Position numbers and translations under genes: made by a program. Shown one piece after another: positions 26,355 through 32,394 of a stretch of DNA of 39,483 nt. The DNA is from Helicobacter monodelphidis (GTDB lineage Bacteria; Campylobacterota; Campylobacteria; Campylobacterales; Helicobacteraceae): positions 1 to 39,483 of the forward strand of contig NZ_NHYN01000019.1 of the NCBI RefSeq assembly GCF_003288845.1, given 5' to 3'. Numbering within the stretch: the stretch's first letter is position 1; the number at the start of each line of letters is the position of its first letter. The notes below the pieces were generated by a model. That model made no database searches and was not told the origin of the DNA. It was given only the letters and a program-made list of their open reading frames with translations.

Positions 26355-27146
26355 ATGGAATTGCAAATATTTGAAAATGGAAAATTAGGAAGCGTTAGGG
26401 TTGCAGGAGATAATGAAAATCCTTTGTTTTGTTTAAGCGATGTGTGCAAGGTTTTGGAATTGAGTAGCCCTCATAAAGTTAAAAAAGCGATAGAAATTGA
26501 GTTTGGAGAAGGGGGGGAGTTAACTTCCGCCCCTTTATTAACCAATGGCGGTGTTCAACAAGCCACCTTCATCACAGAGCCACAACTCTACTTTGTCCTT
26601 ATGCGAAGCGACAAACCCAAAGCAAAACCATTTAGGCAATGGGTTGTAGGAGAGATTCTACCCAGTATCCGCAAACACGGAGCATATATGACAAAAAACA
26701 CAATGGAGCAGATTTTAGAAAATCCAGATTTTACTATCACTTTGATAGAGCAACTCAAAACAGAAAGGCAAGAGAGGCAGAAACTAGAGACAGAAATCAA
26801 AGAGAATGCGGGTTATCTAGCCTTTGCTAAAGGTGTTGAATGTTCTCAAAGTAGTGTTAATGTAGGCGTATTCTCAAAAATGCTTGAAAAAAGAGGAATT
26901 ATCTTTGGAAAAAACAAGCTTTTTGAATGGCTAAGAAATAATAAATACCTAATAAAAAGCAAAGGGAGAGAATATAATTTACCTTATCAAAGGTATATTA
27001 AAATGGGTATTTTTGAAATTTCTACCACTCTGATTGAAACCAACAAGGAATCATTCCAAAAAAGCACAACAAAAATCACAGGAAAAGGGCAGATATACCT
27101 TGCTGAAAAAATTATCAAAGCGTTGAAAGGAGCTAAAAATGACTAG
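26355..27146 (+). CDS. Phage antirepressor (Bro-N plus KilAC-type domain)
   Basis: A 263-residue protein. The N-terminal Bro-N domain (about 1-105) shows NPLFCLSDVCKVLELSSPHK, FITEPQLYFVLMRSDKPKAK and FRQWVVGEILPSIRKHGAY, all typical. The C-terminal domain (about 140-250) resembles the phage antirepressor ANT/KilAC fold (VGVFSKMLEKRGIIFGKNKL, LFEWLRNNKYLI). Such proteins counter a lysogenic repressor or regulate early genes. A run of seven G at 26511-26517 lies inside the Bro-N coding part and is in frame now; such tracts can vary in Helicobacter. Overlaps the next gene by 8 bases. Confidence 0.88.
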   Translation: MELQIFENGKLGSVRVAGDNENPLFCLSDVCKVLELSSPHKVKKAIEIEFGEGGELTSAPLLTNGGVQQATFITEPQLYFVLMRSDKPKAKPFRQWVVGEILPSIRKHGAYMTKNTMEQILENPDFTITLIEQLKTERQERQKLETEIKENAGYLAFAKGVECSQSSVNVGVFSKMLEKRGIIFGKNKLFEWLRNNKYLIKSKGREYNLPYQRYIKMGIFEISTTLIETNKESFQKSTTKITGKGQIYLAEKIIKALKGAKND

Positions 27147-27420
27147 AAATGAATTCGAAAAAAAACAGAATGAGGCATCAGAAAACTTAATAGAGATAGA
27201 CATTCTTGCAAGGGAGATTGGGGAATTTTATTTTGAAGGGATTGAAGATTTGGAATCGAGAACACATCTTTACGCTCTTTTAGATTTTTTTAACAAGCGA
27301 AAAAGGTTATTAGCTGAAACTGATTTAACTTTCGATAGCCACCTTTTTCAACTCCAAAAAGACGGAATACTAGAAAAAATCATAGATTTTTTAAAACAAA
27401 AAAGGAGCAAAAATGACTAA
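27139..27420 (+). CDS. Small tandem paralog 1 of element, unknown function
   Basis: A 93-residue, acidic, probably all-helical protein, first of three tandem relatives. It begins MTRNEFEKKQNEASENL and ends FQLQKDGILEKIIDFLKQK, both shared with the next two copies; the middle (about 20-70) differs more, with EFYFEGIEDLESRTHLYAL still recognisable. Start overlaps the antirepressor end by 8 bases. No known domain recognised; no Cys pair, membrane segment or HTH motif seen. Possible roles include phage interference or host takeover, but this is speculation. Confidence 0.8.
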   Translation: MTRNEFEKKQNEASENLIEIDILAREIGEFYFEGIEDLESRTHLYALLDFFNKRKRLLAETDLTFDSHLFQLQKDGILEKIIDFLKQKRSKND

Positions 27421-27700
27421 AAATGAATTCGAAAAAGTATGGAATGAGGCATCAGAAAGCTTAAGAGAGATAGTCAGTCTTACAAATGAGAACGAGATTG
27501 ATGATTTTTATTTTGGGGAGATTGAAGATTTTGCTTTGAGAGCACATACTTACACTATTTTGAGCATTTTAAGAAGGGATACAGAAGGTTTATTAGCTGA
27601 AACTGATTTAACTTTCAATAACCACGTTCTTCAACTCCAAAAAGACGGGACACTAGAAAAAATCATAGATTTTTTAGAACAAATAAAGGAGTATAAATGA
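27413..27700 (+). CDS. Small tandem paralog 2 of element, unknown function
   Basis: A 95-residue relative of the first and third copies, MTKNEFEKVWNEASESL at the start and LQLQKDGTLEKIIDFLEQ near the end. It overlaps the first by 8 bases and the third by 4 (ATGA), so the three are translated as one coupled set. The centre reads DDFYFGEIEDFALRAHTY. Its middle is the most divergent of the three. No function recognised. Confidence 0.8.
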   Translation: MTKNEFEKVWNEASESLREIVSLTNENEIDDFYFGEIEDFALRAHTYTILSILRRDTEGLLAETDLTFNNHVLQLQKDGTLEKIIDFLEQIKEYK

Positions 27701-27984
27701 CTAAAAATGAATTCGAAAAAGTATGGAATGAGGCAACAGAAAGCTTTTTGAAAATACTCATTCTTGCAAGTGAGATTGGAGATTTTTATTTTGAAGAGAT
27801 TGAAGATTTGGAATTGAAAACACATCTTTACGCTCTTTTAGATTTTTTAACAAGCGAAAAAGATTCACTAGGTAAAGCTAATTCATTTTTCTATAGTTAC
27901 CTTTTTCAACTCCAAAAAGACGGGATACTAGAAAAAATCATAGATTTTTTAAAACAAAAAAGGAGGCAGGATAATGGAAACTAA
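27697..27984 (+). CDS. Small tandem paralog 3 of element, unknown function
   Basis: A 95-residue third copy, MTKNEFEKVWNEATESFL at the start, GDFYFEEIEDLELKTHLY in the centre, and FQLQKDGILEKIIDFLKQK near the end. Start overlaps the second copy (ATGA). The stop overlaps the next gene by 11 bases, and AGGAGG for that gene lies within this copy's tail. The start and end of the protein are nearly the same as in copy 1. Function unknown. Confidence 0.8.
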   Translation: MTKNEFEKVWNEATESFLKILILASEIGDFYFEEIEDLELKTHLYALLDFLTSEKDSLGKANSFFYSYLFQLQKDGILEKIIDFLKQKRRQDNGN

Positions 27985-28156
27985 ATGGCTATCCATAAGA
28001 GAAACGGCTATTTTATGCAAAGTTTATCCGACAACAATCAGGCAGCACATCAAACGAGGACTTTTACCCGCCACGAAAGTGGGTAAAAGCTATATCATCA
28101 AAGAAGACGATTTAGTGCATTTTAGAAAAAGGAATCGTTGGGATAAGGAAAGCTAG
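27974..28156 (+). CDS. Small helix-turn-helix protein (excisionase-like) 1
   Basis: A 60-residue MerR/excisionase-type DNA-binding protein: WLSIRETAILCKVYPTTIRQ is the helix-turn-helix, GLLPATKVGKSYIIKEDDLV the wing and following strand, as in the HTH_17 family. Strong Shine-Dalgarno AGGAGG. Could be the element's excisionase or an early regulator. A second relative follows directly. Confidence 0.8.
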   Translation: METKWLSIRETAILCKVYPTTIRQHIKRGLLPATKVGKSYIIKEDDLVHFRKRNRWDKES

Positions 28157-28333
28157 ATGAAGGAATTTTACACTATCAGAGAAATTTCAGCATACCTAGA
28201 AATCCACGAAAAAACGGTTAGGAATTGGATAAGAAAAGGCAAGATAAAGTCATACAAACAAGGCAAGATTCGCATTATTCACAGCAGTGAATTACAAAGA
28301 ATTTACCATAAAATACAAAAGGAGCAAAAATGA
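28157..28333 (+). CDS. Small helix-turn-helix protein (excisionase-like) 2
   Basis: A 58-residue protein, FYTIREISAYLEIHEKTVRN (helix-turn-helix) and WIRKGKIKSYKQGKIRIIHS (wing), again of the HTH_17/excisionase type. It starts one base after the previous stop (TAG A ATG) and overlaps the next gene start (ATGA). Too short to be picked up by many gene finders. Two such proteins in tandem suggest one for excision and one for regulation; not proven. Confidence 0.78.
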   Translation: MKEFYTIREISAYLEIHEKTVRNWIRKGKIKSYKQGKIRIIHSSELQRIYHKIQKEQK

Positions 28334-29382
28334 AAACATATGTAGAAATATGCGAACAATACGGCTACAAATTAGCAGGTTTTGCACTGTATGTGCAGGA
28401 GGTAAAACAAAAAGAACCTAAAATTTCTAATAAAGAAATAGCAAAAAGATTAGGAATTGATGAGGCAAATTATTATAGGCTAATAAAAAAGCTGAAAGAA
28501 TTAAATATTTTTTATTTTTTTGAGAATAAAAAACATTGCAAAAATGCAAGTAATCATCTTGCAAAAATGCAAGTTTCAAACATCACACCAGCAAACACAG
28601 CCAAAACCCCTCAAACAATCGTAAAATACGATGATACAGAGGTAAAAGCAAAAAATCGCAATAATGTATTATATAATAATAATATATTCAGTAAACTAAA
28701 CAGTGAACTAGAGTTAACTAATAATACTCAAGAATATCATGAATTAGAGTTAAATAATATTAACAAAGAAAAAGTTAAAAAAGAAAGTTTGTTTGATGAA
28801 ATACCTTCTAACAACAACTTTTCACCCTTTGAATTACTCTATCATTTTGACTTTGCAGACAAAGATATGAGCAATGCGTGGCAAGAATTTTGCAACCACC
28901 GCAAAGAGATTCGCAAAAAACTCACAAAAAGAGGTGCTTTTTTGATTCTCAAACGCCTTAAAGTATGGGAAAATGAGGGCTTTTCACCCTCTGAAACTTT
29001 AAGACTTTCAGTGATGAATGGTTGGCAGGGAGTTTTCAAACAAACAAACACCCTTAAACAAAACACTGCCATAAATAGCCCTAAAAGCCACGAAAATCAA
29101 CAAACAATAGCGAGGTTGATAAATATGTCTAACTTGATAGAAAAAACGCTTTTTGAGCGTTTTAACTATGGTTATATGGATTTTGAGGAAAATAGGGATT
29201 GTCCATACTTGATTAATGGAGAAAAAATCTATTGTGTTGATAATTTTCATTACTCAAGCTGGAAAAAACCGCTTTTGTATCTCTTTTTCTTAGAGAGCGA
29301 CAAAGAGATAGTCAAGCAATTCTATCAAAACCAAGCAAAAGAATCATTCGAAGTGATAGACTGCAAAGAGTTAAGGAGCTAA
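28330..29382 (+). CDS. Phage-type replication protein (replisome-organiser/helicase-loader-like)
   Basis: A 350-residue protein. The N terminus (about 15-65) looks like a winged helix (ISNKEIAKRLGIDEANYYRL). The middle (about 70-165) is low-complexity and Asn/Lys rich. The part at about 183-235 (AWQEFCNHRKEIRKKLTKRG, then SVMNGWQGVF) matches the conserved WxxFxxHR...GWQG[LI]F pattern of phage replisome organisers related to O/DnaT/DnaD-type loaders. The C-terminal 100 residues are unrecognised. The DNA of the middle holds direct repeats (see the origin entry). It probably opens the element's origin and loads the host helicase. Confidence 0.7.
   Translation: MKTYVEICEQYGYKLAGFALYVQEVKQKEPKISNKEIAKRLGIDEANYYRLIKKLKELNIFYFFENKKHCKNASNHLAKMQVSNITPANTAKTPQTIVKYDDTEVKAKNRNNVLYNNNIFSKLNSELELTNNTQEYHELELNNINKEKVKKESLFDEIPSNNNFSPFELLYHFDFADKDMSNAWQEFCNHRKEIRKKLTKRGAFLILKRLKVWENEGFSPSETLRLSVMNGWQGVFKQTNTLKQNTAINSPKSHENQQTIARLINMSNLIEKTLFERFNYGYMDFEENRDCPYLINGEKIYCVDNFHYSSWKKPLLYLFFLESDKEIVKQFYQNQAKESFEVIDCKELRS
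28536..28759. other. Candidate replication origin inside the replication gene
   Basis: The 16-base sequence TTGCAAAAATGCAAGT is present exactly twice, at 28536-28551 and 28559-28574 (23-base period). The second copy with its leading C is a perfect dyad (CTTGCA, four A, TGCAAG). An AT-only-like stretch follows (about 28660-28690). Then a 19-base repeat with two mismatches occurs at 28705-28723 and 28741-28759. Iterons plus an AT-rich unwinding region inside an initiator gene is the layout of the phage lambda O origin and several satellites. Inference from sequence only. Confidence 0.55.
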
Positions 29383-29383
29383 A

Positions 29384-29806
29384 ATGAACATCAATGCAAT
29401 TTTTCAAGAACTCATCAACAAAAGCGAAGCAGGTGAGATAGAACGTAGATTAATCAAAGAGGAGCTAAGAAAGCTACCCAATCCATCGCTAAACCGATTC
29501 TCTCAACGCATTTTTGGAGATGAGGACAATATCATTTCTTTCAAGATTGACTACAAAGCCATTAGGCATTATGTGCGAAGAGAGCTGAAAGACTATTATG
29601 GCGATATGCTAACAAGCCTCAATAATGCGTTATTTATGTGCAAACTAAAGGGCGTAAAAGAGGCGAGAATAGAATATGGCGGCATTGTAATGCTTGAGAG
29701 TGATGAGCTAAAAAACATTCTCAAAAGTGGTTGGAATGAGGATTTACTCATAGAAATTGTAAGGAATAAGACAGATGACAAAAAGAATCCGTATTTGTCA
29801 AGATGA
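29384..29806 (+). CDS. Element protein of unknown function
   Basis: A 140-residue protein starting one base after the replication gene. It is charged, with an N-terminal helical part (IFQELINKSEAGEIERRLIK) and a central YKAIRHYVRRELKDYYGDML region. KLKGVKEARIEYGGIVMLES suggests a small mixed alpha/beta fold. I recognise no family. Its end overlaps the next gene by 32 bases. Conserved position between replication protein and SSB suggests a replication or recombination accessory role, unproven. Confidence 0.7.
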   Translation: MNINAIFQELINKSEAGEIERRLIKEELRKLPNPSLNRFSQRIFGDEDNIISFKIDYKAIRHYVRRELKDYYGDMLTSLNNALFMCKLKGVKEARIEYGGIVMLESDELKNILKSGWNEDLLIEIVRNKTDDKKNPYLSR

Positions 29807-30062
29807 GCAGAGTTTAGGTCAATTACTCATCTCTTTGCAAAAATCAGTCTTTAGCATAGAAGAAAGGCTACAGATTATCGAAAATAGGCTAGATAAGGCG
29901 GTTTGTGAGGTAACTATCAAAGAAGCAGCAATCCTAAAAGGCGTCAGTGGCAGTGCCATTTACCAAAAGCTTTGGAGAACAAAAGGGATAGAACCACAAA
30001 AAGATTTTTTCAAACGCGGAAGAAAGTATTATATTCGTGCGAGTGCATTAAGTTTATTGTGA
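29775..30062 (+). CDS. Putative DNA-binding protein of the element
   Basis: A 95-residue protein with an N-terminal helix (SLGQLLISLQKSVFSIEERL, coiled-coil-like) and a C-terminal part resembling a helix-turn-helix/excisionase wing (VTIKEAAILKGVSGSAIYQK, then RGRKYYIRASALSLL). It overlaps the preceding gene by 32 bases. Third HTH-like small protein of the element; target unknown. Confidence 0.7.
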   Translation: MTKRIRICQDEQSLGQLLISLQKSVFSIEERLQIIENRLDKAVCEVTIKEAAILKGVSGSAIYQKLWRTKGIEPQKDFFKRGRKYYIRASALSLL

Positions 30063-30072
30063 AGGAAAAAAA

Positions 30073-30387
30073 ATGTTACACGAAAAGATGAGAGCAATTT
30101 TCAAAGAAGGTCGATACAAGGAGCTTTACAATGAAGTCAAAAAAGGCGAGATTATCTGCTTGAGCGTGATTGATGGCAAAGATGAATTTCTCATCCTCTC
30201 TTACAAAGACAGGCTATATGTTCGTTTAGGCGGTATTCATAATGGCATTGAAATTCCAATTTCAATCAGCGAAGATGACTTTGTGAAAAGTTGCTCATAT
30301 TACAAAGTTGCATGGTTTGGTGGAGGCAAGGAGAATGAGGATTTAGAAGGAATGCCAGATTGCTACAAAAAAGATTTAAAGGATTGA
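30073..30387 (+). CDS. Element protein of unknown function
   Basis: A 104-residue protein, helical N terminus (KMRAIFKEGRYKELYNEVKK) followed by beta-rich text (ICLSVIDGKDEFLILSYKDR, LYVRLGGIHNGIEIPISI). Ribosome-binding site GAAGG 8 bases before the ATG; one base separates its stop from the ssb start region. No family recognised. It could be a single small beta-barrel-like protein, possibly acting with the SSB, but that is a guess. Confidence 0.7.
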   Translation: MLHEKMRAIFKEGRYKELYNEVKKGEIICLSVIDGKDEFLILSYKDRLYVRLGGIHNGIEIPISISEDDFVKSCSYYKVAWFGGGKENEDLEGMPDCYKKDLKD

Positions 30388-30388
30388 T

Positions 30389-30799
30389 ATGTTTGAGATT
30401 AACGGTATAGCGAGGATTACGCATAATTTGGAGCTAAAAACATTACCTAGTGGAAAAAGTATGTTGAATTTGCAATTAGCGAGCAACAAGAAACGTAAAG
30501 ATGATAACGGAAATAGCATTGAAGAGGCTTGTTTCTTAGAATGCACAGCATTTGGCGCTCACGCAGATACAATCTTTCATTATCTGAAAAAGGGCAGTCC
30601 TATTTTTGTGCGAGGAGAGCTTAAGCTAGAACAATGGAATGATATTGAAGGACAAAAAAGGCAAAAGCATAAGATGATTTTAAGCTCATTTGAGTTTGTG
30701 CCAAAAACAACAGAGGCGCAAAGCGATAAAAAAGAGGTGCAAAAACATCAAGTCCCTAATGTGAGGATTGAATATGATGAGGAAGACATCCCATTTTAA
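30389..30799 (+). CDS. ssb: Single-stranded DNA-binding protein of the element
   Basis: A 136-residue SSB. OB-fold text: FEINGIARITHNLELKTLPS, SMLNLQLASNKKRKDDNG, FLECTAFGAHADTIFHYLKK and GSPIFVRGELKLEQW. The C-terminal tip ends DEEDIPF, the acidic tail that recruits replication proteins. It differs from a chromosomal SSB in being shorter and inside the element, so it likely serves the element's own replication. It lies just before the integrase gene. Confidence 0.92.
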   Translation: MFEINGIARITHNLELKTLPSGKSMLNLQLASNKKRKDDNGNSIEEACFLECTAFGAHADTIFHYLKKGSPIFVRGELKLEQWNDIEGQKRQKHKMILSSFEFVPKTTEAQSDKKEVQKHQVPNVRIEYDEEDIPF

Positions 30800-30818
30800 G
30801 CAAGAAAGGAGCGGAAAA

Positions 30819-32033
30819 ATGCTAGAATCAAAGAGCCTACAGCCTCCTTTTACAAAGGTAGGTTTGATGAAAAAATACAAACATGTGTATGCTAGAAATG
30901 GCATTATATATATCGCAGGAACGATTCAAGGAGTGCGTTATAGAAAATCCACAGGAAAGGTGGCAAACGCCTTGAATATGAGATGGTGCGATGAAAATTG
31001 GCAGAATGTTTTGCAGGACATACTCGCAAATGAAGGTATGGAAAAGGTTGCAAAAGCAAAGGTAGAGATTGAACGTAGAGGTTCTTTAACATTGGAGAGA
31101 TATGCCGAAAAAATGTTTGAGATTTGGCAGACAGTGTGCAAAAAAAGCACACTGGATATGAGAAAAAGAGTCTTTAGGACATATGTCATGGGTAAAATCG
31201 GGGATTTGAAAATCAATGAAATTGATTACTCTGTTTGCAGAGACTTCATCCATTCTCTCAAAGACAAAAATGGGAATGCGCTGGGTGCAGCGATGGTAAA
31301 GAATGTCAAAATATTGCTCAACCTATTTCTTAACGAGGCGGTGAGAGAGAAAATCATTGCAGAAAATCCGATGAAAGCGGTTAGAACGATGAAAGTGATA
31401 CGCAAATCTGTAGAGCCATTCACAGAGCGAGAAATGAGCTTGATGATTGAAAGTTGTGAAAATAGCCTTGAGAGGGCATTTATCGTAACCGCATTTTTCA
31501 CAGGAATGCGGACAGGTGAGCTACTTGCTTTGCAATGGGATTGCGTGGATTTTACCAACAAAACGATTCTTGTCAAGTCATCTGTTTACAAAGGCGAGTT
31601 AAGCACGACAAAAACAGGCAAAGAAAGGCAGATTGATATGCTTCCGATTGTGGAAAGTGCTTTGAAAAGGCTTAAGGAAGAATCAAATAGCGATTTTTGC
31701 TTTTGCACCAAATATGGAAAAATGTTAAGTGGCACAGGTTCTATTCGCCGATTGTGGTGCAAGATTTTACAAGATAGTGGCATTGCTTATCGCAATGTTT
31801 ATCAGACAAGGCATACTTTTGCAAGTTTGATGATAAGCAAAGGTGAAAATGTAATGTGGGTGCAGAGAATGCTTGGACATTCAGATTTGCGGGTTACATT
31901 TTCTCATTATGCGAAGTATGTCCCGACTTCAAATACGCAAAAGGCGTCTTTTGTGAGTGAGAGTTTTGGGAATGTGTTGAGTTGCTTTGAAGTGGATTCA
32001 GAGAAAAACCACGCAAAAAACATTCTGTGTTGA
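30819..32033 (+). CDS. int: Tyrosine recombinase/integrase
   Basis: A 404-residue integrase with an N-terminal arm-binding part (KYKHVYARNGIIYIAGTIQG), a SAM-like core-binding part (about 95-190) and the catalytic domain: Arg of box I in FFTGMRTGELLALQWD (near residue 230), box II YQTRHTFASLMIS (Arg-His; the usual first His is Tyr), LGHSDLRVTFSHYAKY with the nucleophile Tyr. I chose the ATG at 30819, with AAGGAG 7 bases upstream, over a start 17 codons earlier inside ssb. It is the last gene of the element, its 3' end facing the probable attachment end. Confidence 0.93.
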   Translation: MLESKSLQPPFTKVGLMKKYKHVYARNGIIYIAGTIQGVRYRKSTGKVANALNMRWCDENWQNVLQDILANEGMEKVAKAKVEIERRGSLTLERYAEKMFEIWQTVCKKSTLDMRKRVFRTYVMGKIGDLKINEIDYSVCRDFIHSLKDKNGNALGAAMVKNVKILLNLFLNEAVREKIIAENPMKAVRTMKVIRKSVEPFTEREMSLMIESCENSLERAFIVTAFFTGMRTGELLALQWDCVDFTNKTILVKSSVYKGELSTTKTGKERQIDMLPIVESALKRLKEESNSDFCFCTKYGKMLSGTGSIRRLWCKILQDSGIAYRNVYQTRHTFASLMISKGENVMWVQRMLGHSDLRVTFSHYAKYVPTSNTQKASFVSESFGNVLSCFEVDSEKNHAKNILC

Positions 32034-32047
32034 AAAAAACACAGGAT

Positions 32048-32066
32048 TGGCACAAAAATGGCACAA
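32048..32066. repeat. Two direct TGGCACAA copies just past the integrase gene
   Basis: TGGCACAA at 32048-32055 and 32059-32066, an 11-base period (about one DNA turn), 15 bases after the int stop. This is the layout of integrase arm-type sites near an attachment site. Not found elsewhere in the window by eye. Confidence 0.45.
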
Positions 32067-32126
32067 GCGGAGTTTAGCTTCTTAGAAAAGGCATAGATAG
32101 GGGTTTGTGGGAATAGGATAGATTTG

Positions 32127-32151
32127 AGATTCTGCATTATTCTTAGAATCT
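32127..32151. repeat. Inverted repeat AGATTCT/AGAATCT downstream of int (possible att core or terminator)
   Basis: AGATTCT (32127-32133), an 11-base spacer, AGAATCT (32145-32151), followed by a TC-rich run. Either a hairpin ending the int transcript or a core-type dyad. No matching copy was found on the left side near mnmE. Confidence 0.35.
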
Positions 32152-32257
32152 AGCTTTCTTTACTCTGCTCCTAAGAGCGATATTACTTATAGAAATTTTG
32201 CTCTATCTGTTAAAGAGAGATTAAAGATGAGGTTTTTTAGGAATCTTATTTTTACAA

Positions 32258-32380
32258 TTATCGCTTTTTTCTTTTATTTTTGCGTTTTTGGTAGAGTTCT
32301 AAAAAATCTCGATGCATGTAGAATAAAAAGGCAATATAAAGAACGATGATTGCTCCCGCACCAAAATACATAGGTTCCAT
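32258..32380 (-). CDS. 40-residue single-pass membrane protein downstream of ftsW
   Basis: A 40-residue product, MEPMYFGAGAIIVLYIAFLF then YMHRDFLELYQKRKNKRKKR. One transmembrane helix (about residues 6-22) and a strongly basic cytoplasmic tail. AAGGAAAA ribosome-binding site lies 6 bases before the ATG, and the start is 14 bases after the ftsW stop on the same strand, so it is co-transcribed with ftsW. Too short for most gene callers. No family recognised. A membrane-bound helper of septal wall synthesis is possible from context only. Confidence 0.62.
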   Translation of the reverse strand: MEPMYFGAGAIIVLYIAFLFYMHRDFLELYQKRKNKRKKR

Positions 32381-32394
32381 AGAATTTTCCTTGA

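Larger units (their letters stand above)
26091..32151 (+). mobile_element. Compact integrative element (phage-satellite-like island), integrase at right end
   Basis: Between mnmE and the ftsW group lie eleven plus-strand genes in tight or overlapping order: antirepressor, three tandem homologous small proteins, two HTH proteins, replication protein, two unknowns with a DNA-binding-like protein between them, SSB and tyrosine integrase. There are no head, tail, terminase, lysis or conjugation genes. Composition and order resemble phage-inducible islands or a trimmed prophage early region. The exact ends are not known: I found no long direct repeat flanking it and no tRNA gene at either side; the ends given are the likely outer limits, and the small minus-strand gene at 25884-26090 could belong too. 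Confidence 0.7.

Noticed and set aside
30768-30818. An upstream integrase start inside ssb
   Set aside because: The ATG at 30819 has a clear AAGGAG at the right distance; the earlier start has none.
25683-32257. A direct-repeat pair marking att ends of the element (for example AATCTAGC near 25724 and near 32147)
   Set aside because: Only 8 bases agree; that is expected by chance in AT-rich DNA. No longer match was found by eye.
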